From NCBI RefSeq assembly GCF_049801075.1, contig NZ_JBNAGG010000007.1:35293-99292 (forward strand): a stretch of 64,000 bases of DNA, read 5' to 3'. Shown piece by piece: positions 17,127-25,929 of this stretch. The notes beneath the pieces were generated by a model. That model was not told the DNA's origin. It made no database searches and saw nothing but the letters and a program-made list of their open reading frames with translations. Each line of letters begins with the position of its first letter. Within the stretch, counting starts at the first letter, position 1. Source of the DNA: Maritalea sp049801075 (GTDB lineage: Bacteria > Pseudomonadota > Alphaproteobacteria > Rhizobiales > Devosiaceae). The position numbers and the translations under genes were made by a program.

Positions 17127-18494
17127 TCATTCAATCAACGCTTTCAGGCGCTGGCCAACACTTTGCGCAAAACGTGCTACGTCTGAATATTGTGGCTGTT
17201 TTGAAAAGCCTTCGAATGAGAAAAATTCACCGACGAAACTTCCGCTTAGCAAATTCGACACGATGCGATTCCGACGCTCTTCCAAATCCGCCACGTCCGG
17301 CGTCGCTTCAACGGTCTTGGGAAGCTGTTTAACCTGGTCAAAGTCTTCAATTAGAATGAAGTCCTGTGAATTTGAATAATAATTTGGAGTGACAATCGAT
17401 TTGATGCCCATCAATGCGGCCTGAAGCCCAAGTGTTCCCGTGCAGGTAAAGCTTACTCCACAATGGGAAAGCACATGATTTCCGCTGACTTCATACGGCA
17501 GAAAACACACGTTTTCAAATTTCAGAATCTTTTCAATAAGTTCTTTTTGTCTAAATCCAAATTGAAGCGGATGATCTTTTACTAAAACCAAATATCCAGC
17601 TTCAGAAAATGCCTTCACAGCCTCGAAAATCAAACGCTCGTGAGCGATCAAATCCCTATCTTCAATCCAATAGTCGATCGAAGCCTCAGGAAAAAGTTGT
17701 AACCCGAAAAACACGCGCTTTTCTTTAGGAAAACGTGTTAATTGTTCTTCCCAACCATCGTCAGTCAAATCAAGGATTCGGATGTCGGTAATTTTAGGTT
17801 TATGACCGAGAAAACTCTGAGCATCCAGATAATGAAGATTAAACCTGTCTCTTTTCCAGATTGAGATTGCTTTGAATGCAATTGCCCGCGCTCTAAAATA
17901 TAAAAATGTTCTCAAAAACTGAATTTTGCCAAACGACTTCGAGTTTGAAACATAGGAAGGCAAAAACAAAGGTTCGACAATTTCCTTAACCCTTTCTGAG
18001 ACCAATTCTGGGGTCGGATCTTCTTCGGTTGAAACCAAATCTCCTCGTTGCATCAACATCGCCATATCGGGGAAGGCAGAAGCCGTTAACTCGTAAAATG
18101 GAATATTTCGTTTTTGTGCAACGCGTTTCAGAACATCTGAGACGTATCGGTCAATCGGGAAACTAAGGATCGCGGCCGGGTTTGACTTCTGCAATACATC
18201 GGAAAATGCATCAGACATCGCTAAAATCATTGAAACAGCGCGCCGCCGCGGTAGAAATCTGAGTAGGCGGCAACGCGCAATCACGTCGTCAATCTCATCT
18301 TCTGTCAGCAGGTCGTTAAATGCTGATTTCTCTCGATAATGATATTCCGTCCGAGCGTTGAACGCATCGACAACGCAAAAGTCCCCCTCACCCCTTAAGT
18401 CAGAAACAACAAAGCTGTTTTCAAATCCTAAGTTTTTACCAATATGGCGCCACCACGCTTCAGTGCGGTGAATTGAATAGATTAGAACATTCAT
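17127..18494 (-). CDS. Capsule-type GT-B glycosyltransferase candidate
   Basis: No close family name is certain for this 455-residue soluble protein. Its C-terminal half has features of capsule polysaccharide transferases (PF05159-like): VLVKDHPLQFG with the KxHP motif at residues 306-309, and the donor-site loop TCTGTLGLQAALMGIKSIV (351-369). There is no signal peptide. The island makes CMP-activated nonulosonic acid but no classical sialyltransferase is seen, so this gene is the leading candidate for that transfer. That is an inference. It is three bases from the flippase gene. Confidence 0.6.
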   Translation of the reverse strand: MNVLIYSIHRTEAWWRHIGKNLGFENSFVVSDLRGEGDFCVVDAFNARTEYHYREKSAFNDLLTEDEIDDVIARCRLLRFLPRRRAVSMILAMSDAFSDVLQKSNPAAILSFPIDRYVSDVLKRVAQKRNIPFYELTASAFPDMAMLMQRGDLVSTEEDPTPELVSERVKEIVEPLFLPSYVSNSKSFGKIQFLRTFLYFRARAIAFKAISIWKRDRFNLHYLDAQSFLGHKPKITDIRILDLTDDGWEEQLTRFPKEKRVFFGLQLFPEASIDYWIEDRDLIAHERLIFEAVKAFSEAGYLVLVKDHPLQFGFRQKELIEKILKFENVCFLPYEVSGNHVLSHCGVSFTCTGTLGLQAALMGIKSIVTPNYYSNSQDFILIEDFDQVKQLPKTVEATPDVADLEERRNRIVSNLLSGSFVGEFFSFEGFSKQPQYSDVARFAQSVGQRLKALIE

Positions 18495-18496
18495 CG

Positions 18497-19714
18497 CTAC
18501 ACCTTCTCCAAGTTATTGACCGCACGACTGCTGAGAAGAAGGTACACCAGAGCCACGGCTACGCTGGCGATAATAATACCGGGGATACCAAGGTAAATAG
18601 CCAAGCTCGGCATCAAGATTAATCCTACGACAAATGCAATTCCTTGCAGACGAACAGTGATATTCTCTTTGCGGCGGGAGTTAAACAGAAGATTGTTTAA
18701 ATCTGCACGCATTCTAATAGCTGACACCAAAACCAGCCCTAAGGCAAAGAAAACGTTAATTTGATAATCTGCAGAAATGTCTCGAAAGCAATAAAACATC
18801 GTAATTATTGACACAGACATAATCATCAACATGATCATTATTAATATATACTCATCTGATATTCTTTTTTCTATTTCACTATTTCCATGATTTTCAGACA
18901 TTGCATATATTTTTGGAGCGGTCCTATTGTATGAAAATATGTTAAATGCTTGATATATTAAAGATATAATTATGATGTGCCTAAAATATATTCCAGATGC
19001 CTCGGCCGAAAGAATTGCGCCAGCAATTAGCCTATCTGCCTGTAGAGTTATTATGGCAATCAAGCCGATTACAAAGTGATGCCATGATATAAGATAGTGG
19101 TCTCTTATGCTTGTCTTAGGAGCATTTTTGGCAGCCAATCTAAGAACATTTGGCAACATGTATCTTGCCCAATACGCTAATGACAGACAGATTGCACCTG
19201 CGGAGATAATTGCCCATATGAACACAAGTTCTCGAAATCCTGTACTATTTGGTTCCCAGAATGTGAAAAATACAATTGCCAAAAGCAAAACTAGATTTCG
19301 GACAACAGAAACCAGCATTAGAGGTATGTAACGTTTTGAAATAATCGCCATGTGGTACGAAAAATTTAGAAATGTTTCGACCAGCGCAATAAAAATACCA
19401 CAAATGACAACAGATAACTCGAAGTTAGAAATAAGGAGCAATACGCCAAATACCGGCGCCACTATTATATAGTTTGAGAGAAAAAACCTTATTGTCTGAA
19501 AGGCATTATAATCAAAATTATCATTGCTGGTCGACACGCCTTTTCGCTGGAGATCGATATAACGTTCATAGCCAATTGCAAAGCTGAAAATTCCCAATAT
19601 TGTTACAAAAAAACCAAACCGCCCTGCGTCAGCAAGGCTCAGTGAATAAGTGGCAATAATTACGAATCCGGAGCGAGCAGCGACATCCGCAAATTTAAGC
19701 GATACGACCATCAT
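18497..19714 (-). CDS. Polysaccharide flippase (Wzx-like)
   Basis: This very AT-rich gene encodes a 405-residue integral membrane protein of about 12 helices. It resembles the MOP/PST family: an amphipathic N-terminus KFADVAARSGFVIIATYSLSLADAGRFGFF, paired-helix packing, and ADRLIAGAILSAEASGIYFR as the central landmark. Wzx proteins move the undecaprenyl-linked repeat unit to the periplasmic face for Wzy. The call rests on topology and neighbours. Its start lies seven bases from the SDR gene, so the island reads as one operon here. Confidence 0.75.
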   Translation of the reverse strand: MMVVSLKFADVAARSGFVIIATYSLSLADAGRFGFFVTILGIFSFAIGYERYIDLQRKGVSTSNDNFDYNAFQTIRFFLSNYIIVAPVFGVLLLISNFELSVVICGIFIALVETFLNFSYHMAIISKRYIPLMLVSVVRNLVLLLAIVFFTFWEPNSTGFRELVFIWAIISAGAICLSLAYWARYMLPNVLRLAAKNAPKTSIRDHYLISWHHFVIGLIAIITLQADRLIAGAILSAEASGIYFRHIIIISLIYQAFNIFSYNRTAPKIYAMSENHGNSEIEKRISDEYILIMIMLMIMSVSIITMFYCFRDISADYQINVFFALGLVLVSAIRMRADLNNLLFNSRRKENITVRLQGIAFVVGLILMPSLAIYLGIPGIIIASVAVALVYLLLSSRAVNNLEKV

Positions 19715-19720
19715 CGGCCG

Positions 19721-20524
19721 CTACCAAGCTGTCCAGCCGCCATCGGCAGCCAAAACCTGTCCAGTTACATAACTCGAATGACTCGATGCTAAAAACATCG
19801 TCGGTGCCACCATCTCTTTTGCTTTCGCCATTCGGTTGATGGGCGCGCGACTTGAGTATTTTTGCTCAAATTCTTGGTTTTGACCGCTACTAACCCCGCC
19901 AGGTGCGATCGCATTTACGCGTATCCCCTTCTCTGCCCAATGCACCGCGAGCCATTTTGTTAGACCGACGACTGCAGCTTTCGATGCAGAATAGACGGCT
20001 GGGCTGTTGATCTCTCCACCAAGATATTGGGATCCTTCATAGATACGGGGATCCGGACTCACGAGGCCATATATCGAAGAAACATTGACGATCGCTCCAC
20101 CTTCTTGCTGCTTCAGCATTCTATTTCCAACAGCTTGCGACATGAGGAACATCCCATCGATGTTCACACTCATAACTTCACGCCAGGTTTGCAGCGAATA
20201 GCTTTCAAAGGGCTCGAAGAATGCCCTTACATCTTGTGACTTTGAACCAGCATTGTTTATTAAAACATCGATGTTGTTCGAAAAAATCGCAATGTCTTCC
20301 AGAGCTTCTTTTACGGAAGCAGCGTCAGAAATGTTGCATTGCAACGCAAGCGCCTGCCCATCCAAATTATCCACCGCATTTTGGGCGCTCTCTAGATCGC
20401 AGTCTAATGCAACGACTTTTGCTCCAACACTTGAAAAGCCCTTACAAAATTCACGGCCGAGAATACCTCCTCCGCCTGTAATTACGACAGTTTTTCCCTC
20501 AAATTCCGAACCATCAAAGCGCAT
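19721..20524 (-). CDS. Classical SDR oxidoreductase (PtmA-like)
   Basis: The 267-residue enzyme has a complete classical SDR core: VVITGGGGILGREF (cofactor loop), NNAGS, Ser in NVSSIYG, the YSASK catalytic pair and the terminal GQVLAADGGWTAW. In several nonulosonic-acid loci an SDR of this kind (PtmA) sits beside neuA/neuB-type genes; its exact reaction is not settled. It overlaps the downstream end of the class III aminotransferase gene by one base, so the two are probably coupled in expression and function. Confidence 0.85.
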   Translation of the reverse strand: MRFDGSEFEGKTVVITGGGGILGREFCKGFSSVGAKVVALDCDLESAQNAVDNLDGQALALQCNISDAASVKEALEDIAIFSNNIDVLINNAGSKSQDVRAFFEPFESYSLQTWREVMSVNIDGMFLMSQAVGNRMLKQQEGGAIVNVSSIYGLVSPDPRIYEGSQYLGGEINSPAVYSASKAAVVGLTKWLAVHWAEKGIRVNAIAPGGVSSGQNQEFEQKYSSRAPINRMAKAKEMVAPTMFLASSHSSYVTGQVLAADGGWTAW

Positions 20525-21909
20525 TAATTATACTTCCTAAATACTGGTTTTATCGGCGGACCAGCCAGATAATCCTCAAAGCTATCCGCATCAACAGCTT
20601 TTCTATAAATTTCAAACGCTTCTCTAGCGGCGCTTAATGTAAATTCCAACTCCTCTTCGCCGTGCGAAAGTGAAATGGAAATCCAAGGGATCAAAACACC
20701 CTTTTTCAGCATCTCCTGCGCAAATAGCGTCCGGAACCCTGCAGAGGGTGCACCTTCTTTATCTCGGGTGACATAGTTCAGCGCTACCGGTGGCCCCTCA
20801 ACCTCAAAATTTTCACCAAGCCCGTATTCATTCGCTAAATTGTTCAATCCATTTTTGAGGTTGAGCCCAAAATTCCAAATATGCGCAGGCACATTTTCTT
20901 CTTCGCAAATCTTTGAAGCCGCTAAGAACGCACCAAGTGCTGGCATCTCGGCTCCGTGCGTTGAGGACAGCAAAAATGTTCGCTCCATGTTTGGCTTGTC
21001 AATCGAACCAACTTCCATGATCTCACTACGCCCCCCCACGGCCGCTAGTGCAAACCCGTTAGCCATCGCCTTGCCGAACGTAGAAAGATCCGGCTCCACA
21101 CCGAAAAACTCTTGGGCACCGGATAGGTGCCAACGAAACCCTGTTATCATCTCATCAAAAATGAGGAGGGAGCCCTGCGAAGACGTCAACTCGCGCACTT
21201 GTGTCAGAAAACTTGGACATTTCACCCCAGCCTTATCATAGGTCACTTCTTGCCAATTTCGATCATGGTCCGACAAGAACGCTGGCGTAACATGAGTTGT
21301 AGGCTCCAACATTACAGCCGCAATTTGGTCAGGATATTGATCAAACAGTCGTTGGAGCGAGGCAAGATCATTGAAATCAAAAGTCAGGGTCTTGGATGCT
21401 CTGTCGCGATCCACTCCGCGCTTAATTTCTGTGGTTCCAATAAACCAATCATCAAAGGAAAAAAACGGGTGTTGTTTTGGTATGCAAACATAGTCTCGCC
21501 CAGTATATGCACGCGCGATTTTTAAAGCTGCTGTTGTTGCGTTAGAACCGTTCTTTGCAAACTTAACCATTTCCACTGATGGCACAACATCAGCCAAACG
21601 CTCTGCGGCTTGCAACTCTGTCATTGATGCGCGCGTAAGCCCAACACCATTTTCAATCTCAGCGATTGCTGCACTGTTTACGCGTTCGTCGGCATAGCCA
21701 ATTGTCACAGAACGGAGTGCCATTCCGTAATCCAGAAACCGGTTTTCATCCATATCGAAAACATAGGCCCCTTTGCCGCGCTTGAGCAACGCGGGTGCCA
21801 TACTCGGGAATTGATCATCACCTCGTGAATATGTATGCGCGCCTCCAGGGATAACTCGATGAAGTCTTTCGCGAAGTGAATGGTTGTGAATAGCACTCGT
21901 TTTTTTCAT
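20524..21909 (-). CDS. Class III aminotransferase of glutamate-1-semialdehyde aminomutase type
   Basis: The 461-residue PLP enzyme has the GSA-aminomutase fold: VIPGGAHTYSRG at the N-terminus, KFAKNGSNATTAALKIAR (PLP phosphate), FDEMITGFRW with Asp252, and STFGKAMANG with Schiff-base Lys280. It is unlikely to serve tetrapyrrole synthesis: it is embedded in a sugar operon and diverges from HemL in the middle (FSFDDWFIGTTEIKRG). Such homologues recur with PtmA-like SDR and neuA genes, where amination of a sugar or sugar-derived aldehyde is suspected. The substrate is unknown. Confidence 0.82.
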   Translation of the reverse strand: MKKTSAIHNHSLRERLHRVIPGGAHTYSRGDDQFPSMAPALLKRGKGAYVFDMDENRFLDYGMALRSVTIGYADERVNSAAIAEIENGVGLTRASMTELQAAERLADVVPSVEMVKFAKNGSNATTAALKIARAYTGRDYVCIPKQHPFFSFDDWFIGTTEIKRGVDRDRASKTLTFDFNDLASLQRLFDQYPDQIAAVMLEPTTHVTPAFLSDHDRNWQEVTYDKAGVKCPSFLTQVRELTSSQGSLLIFDEMITGFRWHLSGAQEFFGVEPDLSTFGKAMANGFALAAVGGRSEIMEVGSIDKPNMERTFLLSSTHGAEMPALGAFLAASKICEEENVPAHIWNFGLNLKNGLNNLANEYGLGENFEVEGPPVALNYVTRDKEGAPSAGFRTLFAQEMLKKGVLIPWISISLSHGEEELEFTLSAAREAFEIYRKAVDADSFEDYLAGPPIKPVFRKYN

Positions 21910-22584
21910 CTAAATCTCGCTGGTATGTCGCCAAACCGGATTAATGCCACTGTTGTTTTTAACCACATGATAGCCCGGGCGTCCCATCACGGTTTTTTCT
22001 GCGTCAACGGCCCTATCGACTAACAAAGTTTCGGCAGCAACCTGAACATTATGTCCGATACGGCAATCGCCAAGAACCGTCGCCCCTGGGCGCAATGTGA
22101 CATGCTGGTCAAAGGTAGGAAATATGTCATGATTGCTGCCAACGCTACATCTTTGATATGCGACAAAATAATCAGCGTAGTTTCCGCGACCTAGTACCGT
22201 TCCCAACGGATGTACCAGCAAAAATACCGATGGAAGCTCCACCTCAAAAAAGATATCGCACCCATGAAGGGACTTGTTGAGTAAAAAAATCTTGCTCGGC
22301 AGTTTCAAATCTTGCTCTGTTCTAAATATTTCACTGGATAAAAAGTAAAGCCACATCGCATATTGATCACCGTGCAGATGATTGAAATAGACTTTCTTTC
22401 CATCAAAAAAATACTTGTTATCAATTCTTGAAAAGCAGTGTTCCAACCTTTTAAGTGCACGCTGAACAAAGGGCATAATTTCAATTGTGCTGGTCGGTTT
22501 GTTGTCGGGAAAAAATTGATTAAGTTGCCCAGCAACATACTCAGCCAATTCGCGAGTAGATAGGCTGGTCTCGAGACTATTCAT
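21910..22584 (-). CDS. Hexapeptide-repeat acyltransferase-like protein with unique N-terminus
   Basis: Residues 1-110 of this 224-residue protein match nothing I recognise; they contain FFDGKKVYFNHLHGDQYAMWLYF. The C-terminal part (about 125-215: LGTVLGRGNYADYFV, VTLRPGATVLGDCRIGHNVQVAAETLL) looks like the left-handed beta helix of serine-acetyltransferase-type enzymes. Acylation of an amino group made by the neighbouring aminotransferase is a reasonable guess only. It directly abuts that gene (no intergenic base), which supports a shared pathway. Confidence 0.62.
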   Translation of the reverse strand: MNSLETSLSTRELAEYVAGQLNQFFPDNKPTSTIEIMPFVQRALKRLEHCFSRIDNKYFFDGKKVYFNHLHGDQYAMWLYFLSSEIFRTEQDLKLPSKIFLLNKSLHGCDIFFEVELPSVFLLVHPLGTVLGRGNYADYFVAYQRCSVGSNHDIFPTFDQHVTLRPGATVLGDCRIGHNVQVAAETLLVDRAVDAEKTVMGRPGYHVVKNNSGINPVWRHTSEI

Positions 22585-22601
22585 TTTGCCGACCTTTCTC
22601 T

Positions 22602-23375
22602 CTAAGAACGACTTCCCGATTGGCGCCGAACGTCAATGCCGTTCCCCCCCAAATAGCTCCTAACTTTGATAGGACTATGGTCAGTGAACAGGAACATCGA
22701 TGAGATTGTGATTGCCGACGCACCAGCTTCGAATGCATCGATACAATGTTTAAGACTGCCTGCGCCGCTGGACGCAATCAAGGGCTTTTCCAAACGATCG
22801 GATAGTTTAGCAATCAGATCCAAATCATAACCTGACATTGTTCCATCTCGATCAATCGAGTTGATGATAATCTCCCCTGCGTGAGCCTCTTCCATTTTTA
22901 AGGCCCAATCTAAGGGGTCAACTTTCATGCAGTCCCTGCCGCCATTCTTGTAGATGAAACACCCATCTTCCGTTGTTTTATAATCGATATTCACGACAAT
23001 ACATTGGTCACCAAATCGCTTGGCGGCCTGCGAAACAAAATCGGGATTTTCAGTTGCAGCAGATGTTATGCAGACTTTGTCAGCGCCTGAGGACAACAAC
23101 AGCCTAATCTGCTCAAGGTTTCTAACACCCCCGCCGACAGCGAAAGGCATGAAGATTTCCTCTGAAACGTCCTCGATAATTGTATGATCAATCAGGTTCC
23201 CGGTTGTCGAAGCGTTGATGTCTAGAAAGATCATTTCATCTACGCCATAGCTGTCATAGACTTTTGCGGTTGAGACCGGACTACCGGCTTCGCGCCAGTT
23301 ATCAAAAAATCTTACCGCTTTCACCAACCTGCCATTGGAAACCAGAAATTTTGGTATTATTCTTTTTTTTAGCAC
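22602..23375 (-). CDS. HisF-like subunit of sugar amidation system
   Basis: The 257-residue TIM barrel resembles HisF (DEMIFLDINAS, FAVGGGVRN, VVNIDYK, INSIDRDGTMSGYDLDL). It lacks the first catalytic aspartate of true HisF: IIPCLDV is replaced by IIPKFLV. The second aspartate (NIDYK) remains. This pattern is usual for HisF2/WbuZ proteins encoded with WbpG-type amidotransferases. There the HisH/HisF pair is thought to supply ammonia for making an acetamidino group, not histidine. Its start overlaps the end of hisH by one base, and wbpG lies just upstream. Confidence 0.88.
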   Translation of the reverse strand: MLKKRIIPKFLVSNGRLVKAVRFFDNWREAGSPVSTAKVYDSYGVDEMIFLDINASTTGNLIDHTIIEDVSEEIFMPFAVGGGVRNLEQIRLLLSSGADKVCITSAATENPDFVSQAAKRFGDQCIVVNIDYKTTEDGCFIYKNGGRDCMKVDPLDWALKMEEAHAGEIIINSIDRDGTMSGYDLDLIAKLSDRLEKPLIASSGAGSLKHCIDAFEAGASAITISSMFLFTDHSPIKVRSYLGGNGIDVRRQSGSRS

Positions 23376-23992
23376 TAAAATTCACGCTCCAACCAATTTC
23401 TCAGTATCTGTATACCATTGTCTTGGCTTTTTTCCGGGTGGAACTGTGTTGCAACTAGGTTATCTCTTGCAATTGCCGCTGTTATCTCTTCGCCGTGATA
23501 AGTCGTGGCGGCTAAGTCTGTTTTATCATTACAAACCATGTGTAGCGAATGGACGAAATAGACATCATTCTGAATACTGGGCAGTCCGCGGAATAGCCAA
23601 TCTGACCCAACAATTTTTAGTTGATTCCAACCCACCTGCGGAACCTTAACTTGGGCACTTGGCTTCATGTATTCGACTTGCGAGTCAATCCAGCCAAGTC
23701 CCTTTTCCGCCCCATATTCTTGGCTGTCTTTGGCAAATAGCTGCATCCCCAAACAGATGCCCAAGATTGGTTTTTTCACAACAAGAGCCTGATGGGTTAA
23801 GACTTCCTCTAATCCAAGATTTCTAATTGCCCGAATTGCATCGCCGAATGCACCAACTCCAGGCAAAATTATTCTGTCGGCCGCCGCAATTTCCTCTGTG
23901 TTGCTCGTAACATTTACATCCGCAAAACAAAAATCTAGGGCATTATAAAGGGAACGTATATTTCCCATTCCGTAATCAACTATAACAATCAC
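23375..23992 (-). CDS. HisH-like glutamine amidotransferase subunit of sugar amidation system
   Basis: This 205-residue class I glutaminase has the full triad: Cys80 in GICLGMQ, and His185 and Glu187 in FHPEKSQ. VDYGMGNIRSLYNAL and LPGVGAFGDA are HisH signatures. It hydrolyses glutamine and channels ammonia through its HisF-like partner, the next gene. Placement behind the N-acetyl-sugar amidotransferase shows a role in sugar modification like the HisH2 of Pseudomonas O-antigen loci. There are no other his genes nearby. Confidence 0.9.
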   Translation of the reverse strand: MIVIVDYGMGNIRSLYNALDFCFADVNVTSNTEEIAAADRIILPGVGAFGDAIRAIRNLGLEEVLTHQALVVKKPILGICLGMQLFAKDSQEYGAEKGLGWIDSQVEYMKPSAQVKVPQVGWNQLKIVGSDWLFRGLPSIQNDVYFVHSLHMVCNDKTDLAATTYHGEEITAAIARDNLVATQFHPEKSQDNGIQILRNWLEREF

Positions 23993-24000
23993 GTCTTCGC

Positions 24001-25188
24001 CTATTTCTCGGAGGAGTCATCCTCAGGCGCCTGTTTTCCAAGCGGGATGTCCGATAGATCAGTACGATCCCATTGATCAAAGTCATAGGGAGTTGGCCCG
24101 ATCTCTGCATTTCCACGATCAAATTTCCATGGATAAACCTGATGTGTTTCAAGAGTGCTATAAAACTCTTCCTCTGACATATCGATAATTTTTAAGAACC
24201 AATCCATGGAGGCAGGGCGCTTGCCATCGTACTTTTGCTCAATTTCCAACGCCTCTTCGCGTGTTTTACGACCGTTTCGAATGTCTATCGAAAGCAAATG
24301 ATTTGCCCGTCCATATCCACGCTTAACAAATTTGGAATAGTCTCGCATTCCTTGGAATGTGCATTCAACCTTTTCATAGTGATACTCGGGTGGAACGCCT
24401 TCAACCTCATGCCCATACCAGCCTAGTTCTTTTCCAATGATTTCAACATTGGCCTTGGTATCCCACTTAATATAATTTCCAAGACATACTGAACGCACCT
24501 TCAGGCGCATCAAGTCTTTACGCTTTGGATAGTTGAACATCCAGAGGTCGCGTTTTTCGACACGTCCCTCCAAAAATTCATACATATCGTCACCAGTCAT
24601 GCCTTGATTCATTAGGCGGTTAAATCGTTTCTCGTCGATTTCCTCCATTTCCTCATAGGTATACCAGCTATGATATTCAGCGGTGCTCTCCCCCCAAAAC
24701 AATAGAGGCGTCTCAAAGCGAAGGGCCATATGCATTACCCCAGCGTAGATGCCGGTATGGCAGTGCCAACAAAAATCGCCCCGCCGCTTGAAACTTTCCA
24801 ACATCAATTCACGAACAACATGAAAATTCGGGGTCAACTCAACAACATCAACACCGAGTTTTTTGAAAACCATCGTGTTGTTTTCTTGGACTTTCGGACG
24901 ATACCCCCAATGGTTATATCGGACAACTAAAGGCTTAAGCTTAAGCTTTTTCACGATATACCAAAGCTGGAATACACTATCTTTGCCGCCGCTAAAGGGC
25001 ACAATACAATCATAAAGCCCCTTATTTTTGTACTCATCAATTAGAGCGTCTAGCTCTTCCGCTCTCTTTGACCAGTCAATTTTATCTTCCTTGAACTCCA
25101 CCTGTCTGCACACACTGCAGACACCCTCTTCATCAAAGGAGATTGTGTCCACCGTTTCTGGCACCAAACATCTTGTACACTTTTTCAA
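24001..25188 (-). CDS. N-acetyl sugar amidotransferase (WbpG/PseA-like)
   Basis: The 395-residue enzyme has an N-terminal zinc-ribbon (CTRC at 4-7 and CSVC at 24-27) and a PP-loop ATP pyrophosphatase motif SGGKDS (66-71). This architecture defines the family that adenylates an N-acetyl group and converts it to an acetamidino group with ammonia from HisH/HisF. With NeuB and NeuA homologues next door, the substrate is probably a nonulosonic acid or its precursor. A hexosamine, as with WbpG itself, is also possible. It overlaps the cytidylyltransferase gene by four bases. Confidence 0.9.
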   Translation of the reverse strand: MKKCTRCLVPETVDTISFDEEGVCSVCRQVEFKEDKIDWSKRAEELDALIDEYKNKGLYDCIVPFSGGKDSVFQLWYIVKKLKLKPLVVRYNHWGYRPKVQENNTMVFKKLGVDVVELTPNFHVVRELMLESFKRRGDFCWHCHTGIYAGVMHMALRFETPLLFWGESTAEYHSWYTYEEMEEIDEKRFNRLMNQGMTGDDMYEFLEGRVEKRDLWMFNYPKRKDLMRLKVRSVCLGNYIKWDTKANVEIIGKELGWYGHEVEGVPPEYHYEKVECTFQGMRDYSKFVKRGYGRANHLLSIDIRNGRKTREEALEIEQKYDGKRPASMDWFLKIIDMSEEEFYSTLETHQVYPWKFDRGNAEIGPTPYDFDQWDRTDLSDIPLGKQAPEDDSSEK

Positions 25189-25925
25189 TTCATCTCTCCT
25201 TTTGATTTAGGCCTGTTTAGATGACGCAACACAGCTTCGATGCAGACAAAATCAATCTCATCATCAACTTCGAAAATCTGATGTCTTTTAGAAACAATGC
25301 CTAGCGTCCTTTCGTGACAAAAGGTTCTTGTTTCCAAATACGCTTCGACTGTTGAAATATAGATGCTGCCATCCAAGGCAAAAACAGGCTCAATATCCTG
25401 CCTTCTCGGAAGTGTGGCGAATGTTTCACCCAAAAATGGCTCAATCTTATTGTTATTGGATTTTTTCACGGCAAATGCCGGGTGTTGCGATACTGTCTCG
25501 GATATCCCCACTGCAGCATCTGCCGAATTTTTATTGTTCACAAGTGTTTCAAGTGCGTCGTCGACGTCCTGCGCCGTCGTAAGAGGTGACGTTGGCTCCA
25601 ACAGAACAATATAATCAAATGCCGCTTCTTTATCGTCCAAATATTCTAAAGCGTGGCAGATAAAATCGGCAGAAGGAGAAGTGTCTGTTGCCAAGTCATC
25701 TGGACGTAAAAATGGCACTGAAGCGCCGAATTTGCGCCCAATTTCCGCATATGCCTCGCTATCTGTAGACAGCAAAACATAATCAACATATCGCGAGGAG
25801 CACGCTGCCTCAATCGGCCAAGCAAGCAGTGGTTTGTTCTCGAGCGGTCGGATGTTTTTATCCGTTAGCCCTTTCGAACCGCTGCGAGAAGGAATTATCG
25901 CTAATACTCGATCGCTTCCGATCAT
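25185..25925 (-). CDS. neuA: CMP-nonulosonic acid synthetase (NeuA/LegF type)
   Basis: The 246-residue cytidylyltransferase activates the nine-carbon acid with CTP. The nucleotide-binding loop appears as AIIPSRSGSKGLTDKNIRPL, followed by the sugar and metal region LLSTDSEAYAEIGRKFGA, LLEPTSPLTTAQDVDDAL and ALDGSIYIS. One position in the P-loop-like motif differs from the usual IPARGGSKG. Family members accept sialic, legionaminic or related acids, and sequence alone does not settle which. It is the activating enzyme for the products of neuB. Confidence 0.9.
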   Translation of the reverse strand: MIGSDRVLAIIPSRSGSKGLTDKNIRPLENKPLLAWPIEAACSSRYVDYVLLSTDSEAYAEIGRKFGASVPFLRPDDLATDTSPSADFICHALEYLDDKEAAFDYIVLLEPTSPLTTAQDVDDALETLVNNKNSADAAVGISETVSQHPAFAVKKSNNNKIEPFLGETFATLPRRQDIEPVFALDGSIYISTVEAYLETRTFCHERTLGIVSKRHQIFEVDDEIDFVCIEAVLRHLNRPKSKGEMN

Positions 25926-25929
25926 AAGT

